A stretch of DNA of 64,000 nt from Marinoscillum sp040222955 (GTDB lineage Bacteria > Bacteroidota > Bacteroidia > Cytophagales > Cyclobacteriaceae): assembly GCF_040222955.1 (NCBI RefSeq), contig NZ_JAVKCA010000021.1:124001-188000 (forward strand), written 5' to 3'. Each line of letters begins with the position of its first letter. Position 1 is the stretch's first letter. Below are positions 9,509-17,824 of the stretch, one piece after another. The notes beneath the pieces are model-generated. The model did no database searches and had not been told where the DNA came from. It was given only the letters and a program-made list of their open reading frames with translations. Position numbers and translations under genes: made by a program.

Positions 9509-10046
9509 AATGTATCACGTCACTCTTCAATATCCACTCTTTCAATAAGCTCTTGGCTCTTGCATACTGAGACTTACTTGTACCCTCACTGATTCCCAGG
9601 AGGTCTGCAATCTCATGATGCTTATACCCCTCAATGGCATACAGGTTAAAAATCACCTGACACCCAGAGGGTAATTTTTTGATCATTTCTAATAATTCCT
9701 TGTGATTGATTCCGGTAATGGTAAGGTTTTCGGTAAAACGATTCTTAAGATCGCCAACATCCACCATGGGATAGAGATAGAGTTTGCTCCGCTGATGATT
9801 GAGTGCCGTATTCACCACTATTCGCTTAATCCAGTAAACCAGTGAAGAGTCTTGTCTGAAGTTATTTATATTCTGAAAAACTTTCAGAAAAGCCTCCTGA
9901 AGGATATCTTCCGCCTCTTGCTGCATTTTGGAATAGCGCAAAGCGACAGCATACATCTGTCCGCTGTATTTTTTATACAGATTCTGCTGAGCAGTCCGTT
10001 CTCCCTTGCAACAGGCCTTAATTAACTCTTCATCACTGAATGCCAT
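9486..10046 (-). CDS. ECF-family RNA polymerase sigma-70 factor
   Basis: A 186-aa protein. Region 2 is present (QNLYKKYSGQMYAVALRYSKMQQEAEDILQEAF, residues about 20-52, with the core-binding DILQEAF), then a linker, then region 4 (LPSGCQVIFNLYAIEGYKHHEIADLLGISEGTSKSQYARAKSLL, about 125-170) with its helix-turn-helix. No N- or C-terminal extension is seen. It directs RNA polymerase to a small regulon. The overlapping downstream gene is its probable membrane-bound partner. The divergent intergenic region shared with the Plug gene holds an inverted repeat (10080-10095). Confidence 0.95.
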   Translation of the reverse strand: MAFSDEELIKACCKGERTAQQNLYKKYSGQMYAVALRYSKMQQEAEDILQEAFLKVFQNINNFRQDSSLVYWIKRIVVNTALNHQRSKLYLYPMVDVGDLKNRFTENLTITGINHKELLEMIKKLPSGCQVIFNLYAIEGYKHHEIADLLGISEGTSKSQYARAKSLLKEWILKSDVIHYDRAGEL

Positions 10047-10079
10047 TCAGTTTAACTTTTGATTATAGACTCTGATAAC

Positions 10080-10095
10080 TTACAAAACGTTGTAA
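10080..10095. promoter_or_regulatory. Inverted repeat in the sigma factor / Plug intergenic region
   Basis: TTACAA (10080-10085), spacer AACG, TTGTAA (10090-10095). It lies between the divergent ECF sigma gene and the T9SS Plug gene, within 35 bp of both starts. It could be an operator acting on either promoter. No protein is known to bind it. Confidence 0.35.
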
Positions 10096-10112
10096 CCGCA
10101 GTTAACAAATTT

Positions 10113-11393
10113 ATGAAATATCTATCACTACTTGCGATTGGTCTCCTGCTAGCCAATTGTGTGCCAGTTTCTTATACAGACACCGCCAATCAGAAAACCA
10201 TTCTCTATGACAATGCTGAATATGAAGACAACATCGGCATGGTACAGCTCTATCCCCGCTCCACTGATGAACAAGCCAGCCTGGACTATCCGGTGATAGC
10301 GCTCGGTTCAGACGGCCTCAGTTTGGTGTTCGACTTGCTCGAACAGAATACTTCCTATCTCAATGCCCGCTACGTCCATTGCAACGCTGACTGGACACCA
10401 TCGCGGTTGACAGATCTGCAGTTTCTAAGCACCTACAATGAGTTTCCGATCAACCAATACAACTACTCGTCCAACACGAGAATACCCTATGTCAATTACC
10501 AGGCTGACCTACCAGTCCCTGACAAATCCGGCAATTATCTTCTGGTGATATACCGTGAGAATGATCGGAAAAACGTACTTTTTACCAGAAGGTTTCTTGT
10601 ATTTGACCAACGAGCACAGATTGATATAGAATTTACACCCAGTGCCACTGTTTCCCAGCGCAATACCAATCACCAATTATCCTTTGGGATCAGGTATCAG
10701 CAGATTGACAACCCCAACCCACTGCGGGAATTCAAAGTAGTGTTATTGCAAAACCATAACTGGCATACACCCATCACCGGGCTGCAGCCCACCCTCATGC
10801 GGGCCGATCAAAACTACCTTGAATACAGGCATTTCAATGGTGAAAATAACTTTCCTGCGCTCAATGAATTCAGGTTTTTTGACCTCAGGTCAATTGACTA
10901 TCGGGGGATGAACGTGGTAAACGTGAGGAAAGAGACTGATCAGATCCAGGCCTTTCTGGGATTGGATAAAAGCAGACATGGGCAGGCCTATTCACAACTC
11001 ATCAACGACCTGAATGGTGGCTTCTTTTTGGAAAACAAAGACCCCAATGACGGGCCATTGCAAAGTGAATATGCACAGGTCTATTTTGAACTACAGTCTG
11101 AAAAACTGGAGGGTGAAGTATACATAGCCGGAGGATTCAACAACTGGAACCTCACACCACAAAATATGATGAGCTATGATGAGGCCACGCAGAGTTACAG
11201 GGGATGGCTGTGGCTAAAGCAGGGGTACTATGATTACTTCTACTGGCTAAAATCAGACAATCTTCCGCATTACAAACTGGAGGGAAGCCATTACCAAACG
11301 GCCAATGACTATGAAATTCTGTTTTATTACAGAGATCCATTTAACAACTTTGACGAACTCATTGGGTACCGCAGGGTATCAAGTGGAAATTAA
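10113..11393 (+). CDS. Type IX secretion system Plug protein (DUF5103)
   Basis: A 426-aa lipoprotein starting MKYLSLLAIGLLLANC (lipobox LLANC, Cys16). An upstream TTG in the same frame would spoil the signal peptide, so I take the ATG at 10113. DUF5103 features are clear: VHCNADWTPSRLTDLQFLSTYNE, the YRENDRKNVLFTRRFLVFD segment and, near the end, an early-set/CBM48-like module (VYIAGGFNNWNL, then GYYDYFYWL). In Flavobacterium johnsoniae a DUF5103 protein closes the periplasmic side of the SprA translocon when no substrate is passing. This fits the T9SS cargo at 25974-34424. The 3' end overlaps the convergent cas6 by 15 bp. Confidence 0.88.
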   Translation: MKYLSLLAIGLLLANCVPVSYTDTANQKTILYDNAEYEDNIGMVQLYPRSTDEQASLDYPVIALGSDGLSLVFDLLEQNTSYLNARYVHCNADWTPSRLTDLQFLSTYNEFPINQYNYSSNTRIPYVNYQADLPVPDKSGNYLLVIYRENDRKNVLFTRRFLVFDQRAQIDIEFTPSATVSQRNTNHQLSFGIRYQQIDNPNPLREFKVVLLQNHNWHTPITGLQPTLMRADQNYLEYRHFNGENNFPALNEFRFFDLRSIDYRGMNVVNVRKETDQIQAFLGLDKSRHGQAYSQLINDLNGGFFLENKDPNDGPLQSEYAQVYFELQSEKLEGEVYIAGGFNNWNLTPQNMMSYDEATQSYRGWLWLKQGYYDYFYWLKSDNLPHYKLEGSHYQTANDYEILFYYRDPFNNFDELIGYRRVSSGN

Positions 11394-12185
11394 TGAATCC
11401 GCTGATTTGTAGGGTACTGTGCGCTCCGTAGGGTCAGAATTAACCAGGTCTAACATGCCGAACCCCATGGAACAGCAGGTTCCCAGCCCACAAGTGAAGA
11501 TGAAATCCTGAATTTCGGGAGCAGCGAAAAGTGTGAAGGGAAAAGTATAACCCCTGGCTTCCATCTGCTCACCCTGGTGGTACACCGGGTAAATTCTGGA
11601 AAATTTCTTGTTGGAAGCACGGAGTTTATTGAGGTAGTCTTCGTCTGGCACCAACTGGAATTTGTGCACCTCAGAGATGGCATCTGTATCTATACCAAAC
11701 TCAGTCATTCGTGAGATGGTAGAGTCGTAAAGCTGATCCGAAAAGTCATTGTCGGAAGGTTCTATAAACCCCTTATGGTTTGGATCCTGAAAGTCATCAT
11801 TAGTCACAATAGGTGAAATACAGATGAATTTCGTTTCTCTATTGAGTGTAACGGACAGCTCCTCCTCGGCCATCTCCGGTGTGAGGTTGAGTGCACCAAG
11901 CTGGATTTCATTGTTCTTAAAGACAGCTTCGACCAGCTGTTCTATAAAATCAGCACTGGGTGAAGAAACGACAATGGTCACCCTCCGTGAGTTATAATGA
12001 AGGCCTGCTTTACTCAGCCTCGTTTGGCCTTTGATCCCCGAAAAGCTAAAGAAGGGATAGTTTTTCAGCTCTTCCCTGGATTCACGCTGAAGAATATCCC
12101 TAAAAACCTCTGATATTAAATATTGGTGATGAAAAGGCACCAACCCACCACGGTTGTTGACCTTAAACGTAATTCTGACCCGCAT
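11379..12185 (-). CDS. cas6: Orphan CRISPR-associated endoribonuclease Cas6
   Basis: A 268-aa protein with the two RAMP/ferredoxin-like domains of Cas6. The N-terminal strand MRVRITFKVNN is followed by the helix PFHHQYLISEVFRDIL; His19, His20 and Tyr22 are candidate catalytic residues at the usual place. The C-terminal part has GYTFPFTLF and the glycine-rich loop GLGTCCSMGFG (233-243), the family signature. Cas6 cuts pre-crRNA in CRISPR repeats. There is no repeat array and no other cas gene anywhere in the window; the neighbours are the T9SS Plug and YchF. It may serve an array elsewhere in the genome or have another RNA target. Length is normal and no damage is seen. Confidence 0.85.
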   Translation of the reverse strand: MRVRITFKVNNRGGLVPFHHQYLISEVFRDILQRESREELKNYPFFSFSGIKGQTRLSKAGLHYNSRRVTIVVSSPSADFIEQLVEAVFKNNEIQLGALNLTPEMAEEELSVTLNRETKFICISPIVTNDDFQDPNHKGFIEPSDNDFSDQLYDSTISRMTEFGIDTDAISEVHKFQLVPDEDYLNKLRASNKKFSRIYPVYHQGEQMEARGYTFPFTLFAAPEIQDFIFTCGLGTCCSMGFGMLDLVNSDPTERTVPYKSADSLIST

Positions 12186-12267
12186 CTGATCGCAATTAAA
12201 AAAAATTATATTAACTGATCAGAAAACAGGCAGAAAGTGGTTTTTGTTTAGAATGTGGTATAAAAAA

Positions 12268-13365
12268 TTAAACATTGAAACGGAAGTGCATAACATCTCC
12301 GTCCAGCACCACATATTCTTTACCTTCTATAGAGAGTTTCCCAGCCTCTTTACAAGCTTGTTCGGAGCCATATTGCTGATAATTCTCCAATTTGATGACT
12401 TCAGCTTTAATGAATCCCCGCTCAAAATCTGTGTGAATCACACCCGCAGCCTGAGGTGCCTTCCACCCTCTCTTGATTGTCCAGGCCCTGACCTCCTGCA
12501 CACCAGCAGTAAAGTAGGTGATCAGGTCCAGTAATGAATAAGCCGCCTTGATCAGGCGATTAAGCCCTGATTCCTTCAGACCATACTCCTCCAAAAACAT
12601 CAGCTTATCATCTTCATCCTCAAACTCAGCGATCTGTGCTTCCAGCGCAGCAGACACTCTCACCACTTCAGCATTTTCATTGGCCACATTTTCCTCCAGC
12701 TTTTGGCTGTATTGATTACCCGAATTCACGTTTTCTTCTTCCACATTGGCCACATAAATGATGGGCTTATCTGTCAGGAGCTGAAGTTCTTTAACCAACA
12801 CTCGGTCCTCCTTTTCCATCTCCAGGGAACGGGCATTCCGACCAGATTCCAGGTGCTTTTTGAACTGAACCAATACCTCGTACTCCTTCTTAGCCTTGGC
12901 ATCACCACCTTTGGCGATCTTCTCCACTCTGGCAATACGCTTATCCACTGAGTCCAGGTCACGGAGCTGCAGCTCAGTATCTATTACTTCTTTGTCATCC
13001 ACAGGGTCTACACGGCCTTCCACATGGATAATATTGTCGTTTTCAAAGCAGCGCACCACATGAATGATGGCATCCACTTCCCGGATATTGGCCAGAAACT
13101 GATTGCCCAATCCCTCTCCCTTGCTGGCTCCTTTTACCAACCCGGCTATGTCTACAAACTCTATGACGGTAGGCACCACACGTTCAGGGCTCACCAGCCC
13201 TTTCAATATATCCAATCGCTCATCCGGCACGGTGATCACCCCCACATTGGGCTCGATGGTACAAAAAGGGAAATTGGCCGCTTCGGCCTTTGCATTCGAA
13301 AGCGCATTAAATAAAGTGGATTTTCCAACATTCGGAAGCCCAACAATTCCACACCTTAACCCCAT
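12268..13365 (-). CDS. ychF: Redox-regulated ATPase YchF (Obg-family)
   Basis: A 365-aa protein, full length for YchF. The G1 motif is GLPNVGKSTLFNAL (residues about 8-21). G3 follows (VDIAGLVKGASKGEGLGNQFL), and the G4 motif is VANVEEE, where the usual NKxD is replaced by NxxE, which gives YchF its ATP preference. A coiled-coil region and the C-terminal TGS-like domain follow (FTAGVQEVRAWTI, ending HFRFNV). Known roles are ribosome association and translation or oxidative-stress control. It starts 3 bp after the AI-2E permease gene ends, so the two are probably co-transcribed. Confidence 0.97.
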   Translation of the reverse strand: MGLRCGIVGLPNVGKSTLFNALSNAKAEAANFPFCTIEPNVGVITVPDERLDILKGLVSPERVVPTVIEFVDIAGLVKGASKGEGLGNQFLANIREVDAIIHVVRCFENDNIIHVEGRVDPVDDKEVIDTELQLRDLDSVDKRIARVEKIAKGGDAKAKKEYEVLVQFKKHLESGRNARSLEMEKEDRVLVKELQLLTDKPIIYVANVEEENVNSGNQYSQKLEENVANENAEVVRVSAALEAQIAEFEDEDDKLMFLEEYGLKESGLNRLIKAAYSLLDLITYFTAGVQEVRAWTIKRGWKAPQAAGVIHTDFERGFIKAEVIKLENYQQYGSEQACKEAGKLSIEGKEYVVLDGDVMHFRFNV

Positions 13366-13368
13366 AAT

Positions 13369-14460
13369 CTAACTCTTGATTTTAAAAACTCTATATTGAT
13401 TAAATCCGGCATAAATCTCTGTAGATGAGACCCTTAAAACGGTATAGACCGGTATCGCCCCAATCATGCCCGGAATCCCTGCGATGGTTGCGCCCACAAA
13501 AATAATGACAAAAATTTCTAATGGGTGTGCTTTTACACTTTTAGAGAAAATAAGTGGCTGTAGTACCAGGTTATCAATGGCCTGCACCACGGCAAATACC
13601 GAGAAAACCTTGGCTATAAGAATCAGTGTGTCATTATTGAAAGTAAAGTCACCTGAGGTACTCACCGCCACCGCAATGCCGAAAATCCCACCGAGCAATG
13701 GTCCCAGATAGGGAATCAGATTGGCTATGGCTGCAAATACAGCAATGGTGAGGGCGTAATTGACCCCTACAATGGAAAGACCCACAGAGGCGATTGAAAA
13801 GATGGAGATCATCTGAAAGAGAATGCCCAAAAGGAAATTGGAAAGCAGGCGCTCAATCTTGTACAAAGCGGAAATGAACACCTCAAAATATTTATTGGGG
13901 ATCACTGCAATGACCTGTCGCCTGAGAATGCCGTTTTCATAAAGAAGAAAAAAAGTGATAAATCCGACCGCCAGTACTCCAATGAAAAAGTTTCCGGTAA
14001 AGGAAATGAGTTGATTCAGAATCTCTGTAAAATCCATGGTGTGAATAAAATCCACCACGCCTTTGCGTACCGAGTCTACCATAAACCCTGTTGGTCCATC
14101 AGAAAGTCTGTTGTTGATCAGAAAAGTCTCTACCCACCGCACCGGCTGCACCAGTGAATCAAAAACCACACTGAAATCCAAAGAAGCCAGTACCTCCAGC
14201 TGATTTGAAATAAGCGGAATAAACAACACAAGGAACAAAGCGAGTACCCCCAAAACCACGGCGTAAGATCCGAAAATGGCAATATAACGTGGCACCTTAC
14301 CCCCAAACACCTCAAACCGGACAATCTGGCTGGTCATGGGCCGCAGGACCGTAGCCAGAACCAGGGAAATGGTGAGATAAATGAAAATATTGGAGAAATA
14401 CCAGATGGCTACACCCAGTAATACCACAAATACTCCAATGGCTACTAATGTACGGTTCAT
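13369..14460 (-). CDS. AI-2E family transporter (first of three)
   Basis: A 363-aa integral membrane protein. Hydrophobic helices near the N-terminus (LVAIGVFVVLLGVAIWYF) are followed by a periplasmic-type insert (residues about 85-130). The C-terminal helix bundle contains the family's NLIPYLGPLLGGIFG and the later FVGATIAGIPGMIGAIPVY. Members export diverse compounds or act as Na+/H+ antiporters; autoinducer-2 export (TqsA) is only one case, so the substrate here is unknown. It sits between DUF3276 (61 bp upstream) and ychF (3 bp downstream). Two more members are at 35420 and 46249. Confidence 0.93.
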   Translation of the reverse strand: MNRTLVAIGVFVVLLGVAIWYFSNIFIYLTISLVLATVLRPMTSQIVRFEVFGGKVPRYIAIFGSYAVVLGVLALFLVLFIPLISNQLEVLASLDFSVVFDSLVQPVRWVETFLINNRLSDGPTGFMVDSVRKGVVDFIHTMDFTEILNQLISFTGNFFIGVLAVGFITFFLLYENGILRRQVIAVIPNKYFEVFISALYKIERLLSNFLLGILFQMISIFSIASVGLSIVGVNYALTIAVFAAIANLIPYLGPLLGGIFGIAVAVSTSGDFTFNNDTLILIAKVFSVFAVVQAIDNLVLQPLIFSKSVKAHPLEIFVIIFVGATIAGIPGMIGAIPVYTVLRVSSTEIYAGFNQYRVFKIKS

Positions 14461-14521
14461 CGCAAAAACATAAAAAAAGCCCCCATAGATTGAGAGCTCA
14501 TCATATTAAGGTCCTTGGGAA

Positions 14522-14875
14522 TTAATCCCACTTCAGTTCAGAATCATCCTCGGAAGAAACATCAATGGTCTCCTCGTCATCTTCATGTACTTTGTCAAAC
14601 TCACTGAAATCCACATCCGGAAGCAACTCATTTTTCACATGGTCCACAGTCTCGTTCAGGGCAGCGACAAATTTGTTGAAATCCTCTTTGTAAAGGAAAA
14701 TCTTGTGCTTTTCATAGAAAAAACCATCGTCCTTAAACCTCCTTTTGCTCTCTGTGATGGTCAGGTAGTAGTCATTTGATCGAGTAGACTTCACATCAAA
14801 AAAGTAAGTCCTCTTACCCGCTCTTACTCTCTCAGAATAAATTTCGTCTCTCCCTTTTTCCTTATTCTCTTCCAC
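14522..14875 (-). CDS. DUF3276 family PUR-alpha-like nucleic-acid-binding protein
   Basis: A 117-aa protein. Residues about 10-75 match the PUR repeat fold (YSERVRAGKRTYFFDVKST, YYLTITESKRRF, HKIFLYKEDFNKFV). The tail is strongly acidic (VHEDDEETIDVSSEDDSELKWD). The family is Bacteroidota-enriched and binds single-stranded DNA or RNA; its cellular role is unclear. The best start is a GTG at 14875, because no in-frame ATG precedes the conserved region. It is followed on the same strand by the AI-2E permease and ychF. Confidence 0.9.
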   Translation of the reverse strand: MEENKEKGRDEIYSERVRAGKRTYFFDVKSTRSNDYYLTITESKRRFKDDGFFYEKHKIFLYKEDFNKFVAALNETVDHVKNELLPDVDFSEFDKVHEDDEETIDVSSEDDSELKWD

Positions 14876-14926
14876 AATTCTTAAAGTTTGTTGTTTTTTT
14901 AAGTTCTAGCTACAAAGTATCTCGAA

Positions 14927-14951
14927 ATAGCATTTAAATATAGCATTTAAA
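14927..14951. repeat. Short direct repeat in an AT-rich intergenic region
   Basis: Two copies of ATAGCATTTAAA (14927-14938 and 14940-14951) sit one base apart, a 13-bp period. They lie between the divergent DUF3276 and DUF58 genes and might be regulatory, but nothing else supports that. Confidence 0.5.
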
Positions 14952-15048
14952 AAATGACAAATGCAAACGGCATATTTTACTCTTTGAATAAAAAAGAAGC
15001 TTTCTTTGATGCGAGAAATACAATCAAAGTCCGTTAATAATCAAATTA

Positions 15049-15951
15049 ATGAGCATACGCCTGGCAGACATTAAGCAGTTCGAAAGCCTGGACCTTCTGG
15101 CCAGACAACTCGTGGAGGGATTTATCACCGGCCTCCATAAGTCACCCTATCATGGATTCTCTGTAGAATTTGCCGAACATAAACTTTACAACTTTGGCGA
15201 GAGCACACGCCACGTAGACTGGAAAGTCTACGCACGTACAGACAGGTTGTACACCAAACAATTCGAAGAGGAAACGAATCTGCGTGCGCAGATTCTGCTG
15301 GATGTATCCAATTCCATGTACTACCCCAAGCCAGGACTGGATAAAATCAGGTTTTCGGTACTTTGTGCTGCATCTCTGGCACACCTCCTCACCTCGCAGC
15401 GTGATGCCGTAGGGCTCACCACATTCTCAGATGAAATCCTCTACCAGTCAGCTCTTAAATCGACCAAAACACATCTGAATCAGCTTCTCACGCAGCTTAG
15501 TGACCTCCTCGGCACACCGGGAAAAGCAACAACCAATGTGGCTAATGTACTGCATCAAATCGCAGACAAGATCCACAAGAGATCTCTGGTGATCCTTTTC
15601 AGTGATATGTTCCAAAAATCGAACGACCTGGATGAAATATTTGGAGCCCTCCAGCACCTTAAACACAACAAGCACGAAGTACTGATCTTCCACGTCTCAG
15701 ATCATAAGACCGAGCTGGAATTCGAATTTGATGACAGACCACACCGGTTTATCGATCTGGAAACCAACGAGACGATTAAACTCAACCCGAGAGAAATCAA
15801 AGATCGCTATAAACAGCAAATGAGCCAGCTGTACCAGGATCTGAAAATCAGATGCGGAAGCTACAAAATAGACCTGGTGGAAGCTGATATTTCCGAACCC
15901 TTCGAAAAGATACTGGGTGCATACCTGATCAAAAGAAAACGGATGCGATGA
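15049..15951 (+). CDS. DUF58 domain protein
   Basis: A 300-aa protein. The DUF58 core is visible (residues about 35-110: GESTRHVDWKVYARTDRLYTKQFEEE, then the von Willebrand A-like LLDVSNSMYY, a DxSxS metal-site motif). The remainder is a vWA-type fold (LVILFSDMF, HEVLIFHVSDH). DUF58 proteins usually pair with a MoxR AAA+ ATPase and BatA-type proteins in stress or maturation systems. No such partner is seen next to it here, so it stands alone. No transmembrane segment. The transcript terminator overlaps its stop codon. Confidence 0.93.
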   Translation: MSIRLADIKQFESLDLLARQLVEGFITGLHKSPYHGFSVEFAEHKLYNFGESTRHVDWKVYARTDRLYTKQFEEETNLRAQILLDVSNSMYYPKPGLDKIRFSVLCAASLAHLLTSQRDAVGLTTFSDEILYQSALKSTKTHLNQLLTQLSDLLGTPGKATTNVANVLHQIADKIHKRSLVILFSDMFQKSNDLDEIFGALQHLKHNKHEVLIFHVSDHKTELEFEFDDRPHRFIDLETNETIKLNPREIKDRYKQQMSQLYQDLKIRCGSYKIDLVEADISEPFEKILGAYLIKRKRMR

Positions 15952-15961
15952 TCCGTTTTTG
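15937..15961 (+). terminator. Terminator overlapping the DUF58 stop codon
   Basis: AAACGGAT (15937-15944) pairs with ATCCGTTT (15951-15958), 8 bp with a 6-nt loop, followed by Ts. The left arm lies in the last codons and the TGA is at 15949-15951, so the terminator starts inside the coding sequence. Confidence 0.75.
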
Positions 15962-15969
15962 GGGTATGC

Positions 15970-16578
15970 TTAAAGTGAATTGGATTTGAATGGCATCAGT
16001 ATGGTTTTCTTGAATACCCTGGTAAACCGAGAATTGGTCGGATAGCGCCTTTTAGAAGTAATATTATTAAAAACAAACGCTACAATGAGAAGGATAAGTG
16101 CGCCACTCAAAACAGGGAAGAGTATATAACGCCAACCCAGATTTAAAATGTCCTCAGACCCGATAACAGCAATTAAGGCCGTGGCTCCTCCAGGAGGATG
16201 CATCGTTTTGGTAATCTGCATAAGGATAATTGACAAAGCCACGGCCAAAGGTGCTCCTAGTGAAACATAGTCGCCACAAACCTGACTCACAGCTACCCCT
16301 ATGCAAGCCGACAAAACATGTCCTCCGATCAAATTTCTAGGCTGTGCCAGGGGACTCTGGATAGCACCGTAGATGAGCACGCCGGAAGCTCCGAATGAAC
16401 CGATCAGGAATACCCCGTCTACCCCCTCGAAGTGTGCGGCCTGAATCCAGGCCACCAGGCCTATGCCCATAAACGAACCTATAAACGACCATGCATGCTC
16501 GTGCCAGTCTACAAGGGTCTCTTTGTAGATCACGTACCTAACCACTCTGATATTTCGTTGAATTCGTTTTTTAACCAT
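15970..16578 (-). CDS. HPP family integral membrane protein
   Basis: About 202 aa from MVKKRIQRN; seven more residues are possible from an upstream ATG at 16599. The HPP motif is present as MHPPGGATALIAVIG, and the chain has four to five hydrophobic helices (FIGSFMGIGLVAWI, FLIGSFGASGVLIYGAI, HVLSACIGVAVSQV, LAVALSIILMQI, ILFPVLSGALILLIVAFVF). Some family members transport nitrite in plastids; bacterial functions are poorly known. It is divergent from the LysR-type gene, which is therefore a candidate regulator. Confidence 0.9.
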   Translation of the reverse strand: MVKKRIQRNIRVVRYVIYKETLVDWHEHAWSFIGSFMGIGLVAWIQAAHFEGVDGVFLIGSFGASGVLIYGAIQSPLAQPRNLIGGHVLSACIGVAVSQVCGDYVSLGAPLAVALSIILMQITKTMHPPGGATALIAVIGSEDILNLGWRYILFPVLSGALILLIVAFVFNNITSKRRYPTNSRFTRVFKKTILMPFKSNSL

Positions 16579-16707
16579 GATCCATCCTTGAGTCGGCAAA
16601 ATTATCCGACTCCTGCTCCGGGCTTCCTAGGTATCATTGAACAAAATTTGACTCAGAGTTGAAATTTAATCAACCAAAAACCTCCTCAAATTCCATACTT
16701 TTGGGTG

Positions 16708-17652
16708 ATGGAACTCAAGCACTTCAGACTCATAAAGACGATTGCCGATGAGGGTAATATTGCCAATTCAGCAGAGAGACTTTTTCTCACACAATCAGCC
16801 TTGAGTCATCAATTGCGAGCACTTGAGGAAAACCTGGGCGCTAAAATCTTCATCAGAAGCCGGAAAGAATGGGAGCTCACAGAGGAAGGACTGGAGCTGT
16901 ATCACCTGGCCACATCCGTCTTGAATTCAGTGGATGAAAAACTCAGGCAGATCAAACACTTAAACAAAAATGCAGGCGGCAAGATCAGGGTGAGCTGTGA
17001 ATGCTATTCATTTTACCTCCTCTTCCCCACTTTCCTCCAAAGAATGTCAGCACTTTATCCCCAGGTATCAATTGATCTTATATTGGACGCTACCCACAGA
17101 CCTCTATCCAAACTACATTCTTATGAAGTGGATATGGCCATTGTGACCTCCCAGCCAACACTGGAATCACTATCGAGCATTGAAGTTTTGCAAGATGAGC
17201 TATTTGCAGTCATGCACAGAGAAAATCCGCTAAGTCAGCAGCAACACCTTGAAGCCAGAGACTTTCATGACCAGCATTTGTTCATCCACTCTTTCCCTCT
17301 GGAAACCGTCTCTGTGTATAAAACCTACCTCAAACCCAATGGCGTTTTGCCAAGGAAAATCAGCGCTATTCCTCTGACGGAAGTCTGCCTGGAAATGATT
17401 AATGCCAACATGGGAATCACCTGCATCCCAAAGTGGACACAAAAACACATCAGCCCTCAAAGAGATTTGATTTTCAAACCTATCGGAAAAAATGGATTGG
17501 AACGATCACTCTTTCTTGTCACCAGAAATGAAGATTGTGCCAAAAAACATTTCAGAGACTTCATCAATAATTTTGAAGAGGTCATTGGTCAGGAATTCCC
17601 TGATAACAAGGTGCTGCAAAAGCCCGTCCGCGAAATGAGCTTTAACCAATAA
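16708..17652 (+). CDS. LysR-family transcriptional regulator
   Basis: A 314-aa protein. The N-terminal winged helix-turn-helix (residues about 1-60: MELKHFRLIKTIADEGNIANSAERLFLTQSALSHQL) is followed by a substrate-binding domain of two alpha/beta lobes. It looks closest to MetR-type regulators in layout, but I would not name a ligand. A GTG directly before the ATG at 16708 is in frame; the ATG is preferred. A TACTTTTG box matching the Bacteroidota -7 element ends 4 bp before the ATG, which would give a nearly leaderless mRNA if used. Divergent from the HPP gene. Confidence 0.93.
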   Translation: MELKHFRLIKTIADEGNIANSAERLFLTQSALSHQLRALEENLGAKIFIRSRKEWELTEEGLELYHLATSVLNSVDEKLRQIKHLNKNAGGKIRVSCECYSFYLLFPTFLQRMSALYPQVSIDLILDATHRPLSKLHSYEVDMAIVTSQPTLESLSSIEVLQDELFAVMHRENPLSQQQHLEARDFHDQHLFIHSFPLETVSVYKTYLKPNGVLPRKISAIPLTEVCLEMINANMGITCIPKWTQKHISPQRDLIFKPIGKNGLERSLFLVTRNEDCAKKHFRDFINNFEEVIGQEFPDNKVLQKPVREMSFNQ

Positions 17653-17778
17653 AGAGGCTCGAGGTTCAAAAGCGCCCAACCTACTCAGCTAATACCCTGA
17701 TCGACCTGGCACAGCGGCCAAAAGCTAACCAAATTTCAAATTTCCACTTGAACTCATCACAGCTTCTGACCAGGTATG

Positions 17779-17810
17779 TCAAAAAAAAAGCGGCTCTGGA
17801 AGAGCCGCTT
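17779..17810 (-). terminator. Rho-independent terminator of the ferredoxin gene
   Basis: A perfect 9-bp stem AAGCGGCTC/GAGCCGCTT (17788-17810) has a 5-nt loop. On the minus strand it is followed by a run of nine T. It lies just beyond the ferredoxin stop. Confidence 0.92.
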
Positions 17811-17824
17811 AATGTGAATGTATT

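Noticed and set aside
16696..16703. TACTTTTG, a perfect -7 box, as promoter of the LysR gene
   Set aside because: It ends 4 bp before the ATG, so the transcript would be leaderless or start inside the gene; no -33 TTG at the right distance.
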